A stretch of DNA of 64,000 bases, taken from assembly GCA_036971475.1 (NCBI GenBank), contig JBAIZL010000005.1, forward strand, positions 238,786,690-238,850,689, written 5' to 3'. This document shows positions 61,387-64,000 of this stretch, piece by piece. This DNA is from Prosapia bicincta. Taxonomy: Eukaryota; Arthropoda; Insecta; Hemiptera; Cercopidae. The notes beneath the pieces are model-generated. The model saw only the letters and a program-made list of their open reading frames with translations. It made no database searches and had not been told where the DNA came from. Position 1 is the first letter of the stretch. Each line of letters opens with the position of its first letter. The position numbers and the translations under genes were made by a program.

Positions 61387-64000
61387 AGAGAGTAACACCT
61401 ATCTACATCCGACTGAGTGTGGATCTACTCCTGCCCATCTGATGCCATAATGTTCCCCTAGTTCCCAGTATTAAAAGTTGATTCTGTCGTTCCAATTCTG
61501 TCTTGTCTAATTACATCGACACTTCCTACAAGAGAGGGGGTAACACCTACCTACATCCGACTGAGTGTGGGTCTACTTCTGCCCATCTGATGCCATAATG
61601 TTCCCCTAGTTCCCAGTATTAAAAGTTGATTCTGTCGTTCCAATTCTGTCTTGTCTAATTACATCGACACTTCCTACAAGGGAGGGAGTAACACCTATCT
61701 ACATCCGACTGAGTGTGGGTCTACTCCTGCCAATCTGATGCCATAATGTTCCCCTAGTTCCCAGTATTAAAAGTTGATTCTGTCGTTCCAATTCTGTCTT
61801 GTCTAATTACATCGACACTTCCTACAAGGGAGGGGGTAACACCTATCTACATCCGACTGAGTGTGGGTCTACTTCTGCCCATCTGATGCCATAATGTTCC
61901 CCTAGTTCCCAGTATTAAAAGTTGATTCTGTCGTTCCAATTCTGTCTTGTCTAATTACATCGACACTTCCTACAAGGGAGGGGGTAACACCTATCTACAT
62001 CCGACTGAGTGTGGGTCTACTCCTGCCCATCTGATGCCATAATGTTCCCCTAGTTCCCAGTATTAAAAGTTGATTCTGTCGTTCCAATTCTGTCTTGTCT
62101 AATTACATCGACACTTCCTACAAGGGAGGGAGTAACACCTACCTATATCCGACTGAGTGTGGGTCTACTCCTGCCCATCTGATGCCATAATGTTCCCCTA
62201 GTTCCCAGTATTAAAAGTTGATTCTGTCGTTCCAATTCTGTCTTGTCTAATTACATCGACACTTCCTACAAGGGAGGGGATAACACCTATCTACATCAGA
62301 CTGAGTGTGGGTCTACTCCTGCCCATCTGATGCCATAATGTTCCCCTAGTTCCCAGTATTAAAAGTTGATTCTGTCGTTCCAATTCTGTCTTGTCTAATT
62401 ACATCAACACTTCCTACAAGGGAGGGGGTAACACCTATCTACATCCGACTGAGTGTGGGTCTACTTCTGCCAATCTGATGCCATAATGTTCCCCTAGTTC
62501 CCAGTATTAAAAGTTGATTCTGTCGTTCCAATTCTGTCTTGTCTAATTACATCGACACTTCCTACAAGGGAGGGGTTAACACCTATCTACATCCGACTGA
62601 GTGTGGGTCTACTTCTGCCAATCTGATGCCATAATGTTCCCCTAGTTCCCAGTATTAAAAGTTGATTCTGTCGTTCCAATTCTGTCTTGTCTAATTACAT
62701 CGACACTTCCTACAAGGGAGGGGGTAACACCTATCTACATCCGACTGAGTGTGGGTCTACTTCTGCCAATCTGATGCCATAATGTTCCCCTAGTTCCCAG
62801 TATTAAAAGTTGATTCTGTCGTTCCAATTCTGTCTTGTCTAATTACATCGACACTTCCTACAAGGGAGGGGGTAACACCTATCTACATCCGACTGAGTGT
62901 GGGTCTACTTCTGCCAATCTGATGCCATAATGTTCCCCTAGTTCCCAGTATTAAAAGTTGATTCTGTCGTTCCAATTCTGTCTTGTCTAATTACATCGAC
63001 ACTTCCTACAAGGGAGGGGGTAACACCTATCTACATCCGACTGAGTGTGGGTCTACTTCTGCCAATCTGATGCCATAATGTTCCCCTAGTTCCCAGTATT
63101 AAAAGTTGATTCTGTCGTTCCAATTCTGTCTTGTCTAATTACATCGACACTTCCTACAAGGGGGGGGGGGTAACACCTATCTACATCCGACTGAGTGTGG
63201 GTCTACTTCTGCCAATCTGATGCCATAATGTTCCCCTAGTTCCCAGTATTAAAAGTTGATTCTGTCGTTCCAATTCTGTCTTGTCTAATTACATCGACAC
63301 TTCCTACATGGGAGGGGGTAACACCTACCTACATCCGACTGAGTGTGGGTCTACTCCTGCCAATCTGATGCCATAATGTTCCCCTAGTTCCCAGTATTAA
63401 AAGTTGATTCTGTCGTTCCAATTCTGTGTTGTCTAATTACATCGACACTTCCTACAAGGGAGGGAGTAACACCTATCTACATCCGACTGAGTGTGGGTCT
63501 ACTCTTGCCCATCTGATGCCATAATGTCCCCCTAGTTCCCAGTATTAAAAGTTGATTCTGTCGTTCCAATTCTGTGTTGTCTAATTACATCGACACTTCC
63601 TACAAGGGAGGGAGTAACACCTATCTACATCCGACTGAGTGTGGGTCTACTCCTGCCCATCTGATGCCATAATGTTCCCCTAGTTCCCAGTATTAAAAGT
63701 TGATTCTGTCGTTCCAATTCTGTGTTGTCTAATTACATCGACACTTCTTACAAGGGAGGGAGTAACACCTATCTACATCTGACTGAGTGTGTGTCTACTT
63801 CTGCCAATCTGATGCCATAATGTTCCCCTAGTTCCCAGTATTAAAAGTTGATTCTGTCGTTCCAATTCTGTGTTGTCTAATTACATCGACACTTCCTACA
63901 AGGGAGGGAGTAACACCTATCTACATCCGACTGAGTGTGGGTCTACTCCTGCCCATCTGATGCCATAATGTTCCCCTAGTTCCCAGTATTAAAAGTTGAT
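61387..64000. repeat. 148-bp satellite array, about 17.6 copies, cut by the window edge
   Basis: taacacct starts at 61393, 61541 and 61689 give an exact 148-bp period. Units contain atctacatccgactgagtgt, ctgatgccataatgttcccc, agttcccagtattaaaagtt and attacatcgacacttcctac. Identity between copies is very high. Variants cluster: units near 62.47-63.37 kb mostly read tctgccaat, and those after about 63.42 kb read ctgtgttgt in place of ctgtcttgt, showing local spread. A short G run (4 to 10) varies in length. The period is close to one nucleosome core. The array continues past 64000. Confidence 0.97.

Noticed and set aside
61387..64000. Hammerhead ribozyme in the 148-bp satellite (ctgatgcc)
   Set aside because: The core would need CTGATGA and a following GAAA; neither is present.

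Overview
The window reads as repeat-rich, AT-rich nuclear DNA of an animal, most likely an arthropod and probably an insect. The evidence is: long satellite arrays, many (AT)n and (CA)n microsatellites, short exon-like segments bounded by GT/AG splice signals, and decayed copies of a FLYWCH/MULE transposase, a pogo-like DDE transposase and two non-LTR retrotransposons. I see no prokaryotic operons, no rRNA, no CRISPR array and no complete host gene. The species cannot be named from the sequence.

Layout. 1-8.25 kb is a 50-bp satellite with higher-order duplications. 8.25-14.1 kb is AT-rich with a 27-bp minisatellite, three candidate short exons and two copies of an interspersed repeat that carries a tRNA-like promoter. 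14.2-15.9 kb is a 35-bp minisatellite. 16-22 kb is mostly unrecognised. 22.06-23.41 kb is a chain of four different palindromes joined by (TA)n tracts; one arm pair carries hammerhead-ribozyme-like cores and one palindrome is broken by a 266-bp insertion with a 12-bp target duplication. 23.6-25.9 kb is a dead MULE transposon. 26.8-30.0 kb is a 32-bp minisatellite split by a 5'-truncated LINE with an RNase H domain. 32.5-34.4 kb is an uninterrupted (CA)n tract of about 1.9 kb, followed by a 63-bp hairpin satellite (34.6-36.3 kb) and a dead pogo-like transposase (36.4-37.1 kb). 38.8-39.6 kb is an ORF made largely of 13-residue repeats. 39.97-40.12 kb is a 157-bp insertion with a perfect 13-bp target duplication and a nearly complete hammerhead fold. 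46.3-47.6 kb is a 95-bp tandem array; 48.5-49.8 kb is a diverged array of about 150 bp. 51.6-52.8 kb is a dead Jockey/CR1-like LINE. 53-54.4 kb holds second copies of two interspersed repeats. 54.4-61.3 kb is AT-rich, with candidate minus-strand first exons near 56.3 and 59.0 kb. From 61.39 kb to the edge is a 148-bp satellite.

The most interesting theme is a set of small elements that share a hammerhead-like core (CTGANGA, a hairpin, then GAAA) at 22.7, 23.1, 23.35, 30.55, 40.05 and 54.9 kb, most of them in palindromes or next to (TA)n. This matches what is published for Penelope-like retroelements and related small retroelements that carry hammerhead ribozymes. Assignment to that group is inference, since no reverse transcriptase or GIY-YIG endonuclease lies nearby. 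No working mobile element or complete protein-coding gene could be demonstrated; all transposon coding regions are frameshifted, truncated or missing catalytic residues.
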